Source: Cordylochernes scorpioides (taxonomy: Eukaryota > Arthropoda > Arachnida > Pseudoscorpiones > Chernetidae). From it: a stretch of 64,000 nt of DNA. Below are positions 63,723 through 64,000 of this stretch, one piece after another. The position numbers were made by a program, and so were the translations under genes. A model generated the notes under the pieces. The model had not been told where the DNA came from. It ran no database searches and worked only from the letters and a program-made list of their open reading frames with translations. Each line of letters opens with the position of its first letter. Position 1 is the stretch's first letter. The stretch spans positions 144,507,081 through 144,571,080 of the forward strand of contig CP092865.1 in assembly GCA_030710605.1 (NCBI GenBank). The letters are read 5' to 3'.

Positions 63723-64000
63723 TTGAGAAATGGTCGTTTATAGGAATTTACGTCATTTCATGGCATTTTTTTTTAAATTTTATAAAGATGGATCCTGTGG
63801 ATTATAATGGTCTCAAATCTTCACAAAATGTCTGTAAACGTTTAGTTTCTACCCTGCCCCAATAGCAAGCAACATCGTTTGGTGTTCAAGAAAAGAAACA
63901 ACCATTATATTCAATAAAAAATATAAGACGAATTCTATAATATATATTTATTTGTCAAGTAAGAAGTTTCAGAGAAGATGAGTTTCTTTTAATTTAATCT
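63723..64000. other. AT-rich DNA to window end
   Basis: Nothing recognised. Confidence 0.35.

Overview
The window is AT-rich, repeat-dense eukaryotic DNA, almost certainly from an arthropod. A spider or other arachnid is the best guess, because the non-LTR retrotransposon remnants carry the C-terminal motif style (AISRLRTGH, then ASPEHLLNC, then a TTG/CAA-rich tail) that I associate with spider LINEs. It is one strand of a draft assembly with a 100-base N gap at 36560-36659. I found no intact host protein-coding gene. Nearly all open frames are short, AT-driven, or lie inside transposon remnants. The only host-type RNA sequences are a near-complete tRNA-Gly(GCC) at 53.4 kb, two other tRNA-like sequences, and two U6 snRNA copies, one of which is a clear retrocopy.

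Layout. 1-10 kb: a Helitron whose 3' end is amplified as a 196-bp tandem array, a solo LTR, a Tc1-like MITE, several foldback elements, two mariner MITEs with nested Helitrons, then a 350-bp satellite that grades into a short GAGATTTTAA minisatellite. 10-20 kb: a decayed U6, a dispersed repeat, LINE RNase H remnants, a 747-bp nested foldback, a 34-bp satellite with 137-bp higher-order periodicity, a tRNA-derived SINE and a mariner transposase end. 20-36 kb: hammerhead-ribozyme-like cores, an LTR element nested in a mariner MITE, foldbacks, a long AT-rich stretch, a gag N-terminal fragment, a complete non-autonomous Helitron and a LINE 3' end repeated four times. 36-51 kb: mariner and LINE remnants, a U6 retrocopy with target-site duplication inside an RTE-like LINE, a GC-rich foldback, SINE tandems, and a 48-bp minisatellite. 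51-64 kb: a spacerless palindrome, tRNA-Gly, further Helitrons (one with a GC-rich internal insert), a second hammerhead-like repeat, solo LTRs and a GC-rich island.

How it works together. The window is a transposon graveyard with readable nesting order: Helitron in mariner MITE, LTR element in mariner MITE, MITE in LINE, U6 in LINE, foldback in foldback. The most interesting thread is RNA self-cleavage. Three copies from two repeat families read as minimal type I hammerhead ribozymes (CTGATGA, stem II, GAAA, a tiny or palindromic stem III, then GUC or GUA). Many unrelated foldback families share a related fold: CCTG-n-n-GAAG, hairpin, CGAAA, GCTTG, AATAAA. Hammerheads of this kind are known from Penelope-like elements and retrozymes, so the class is known; its spread through foldback MITE-like repeats here may not be described. 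All function calls rest on reading the sequence by eye, without database searches.
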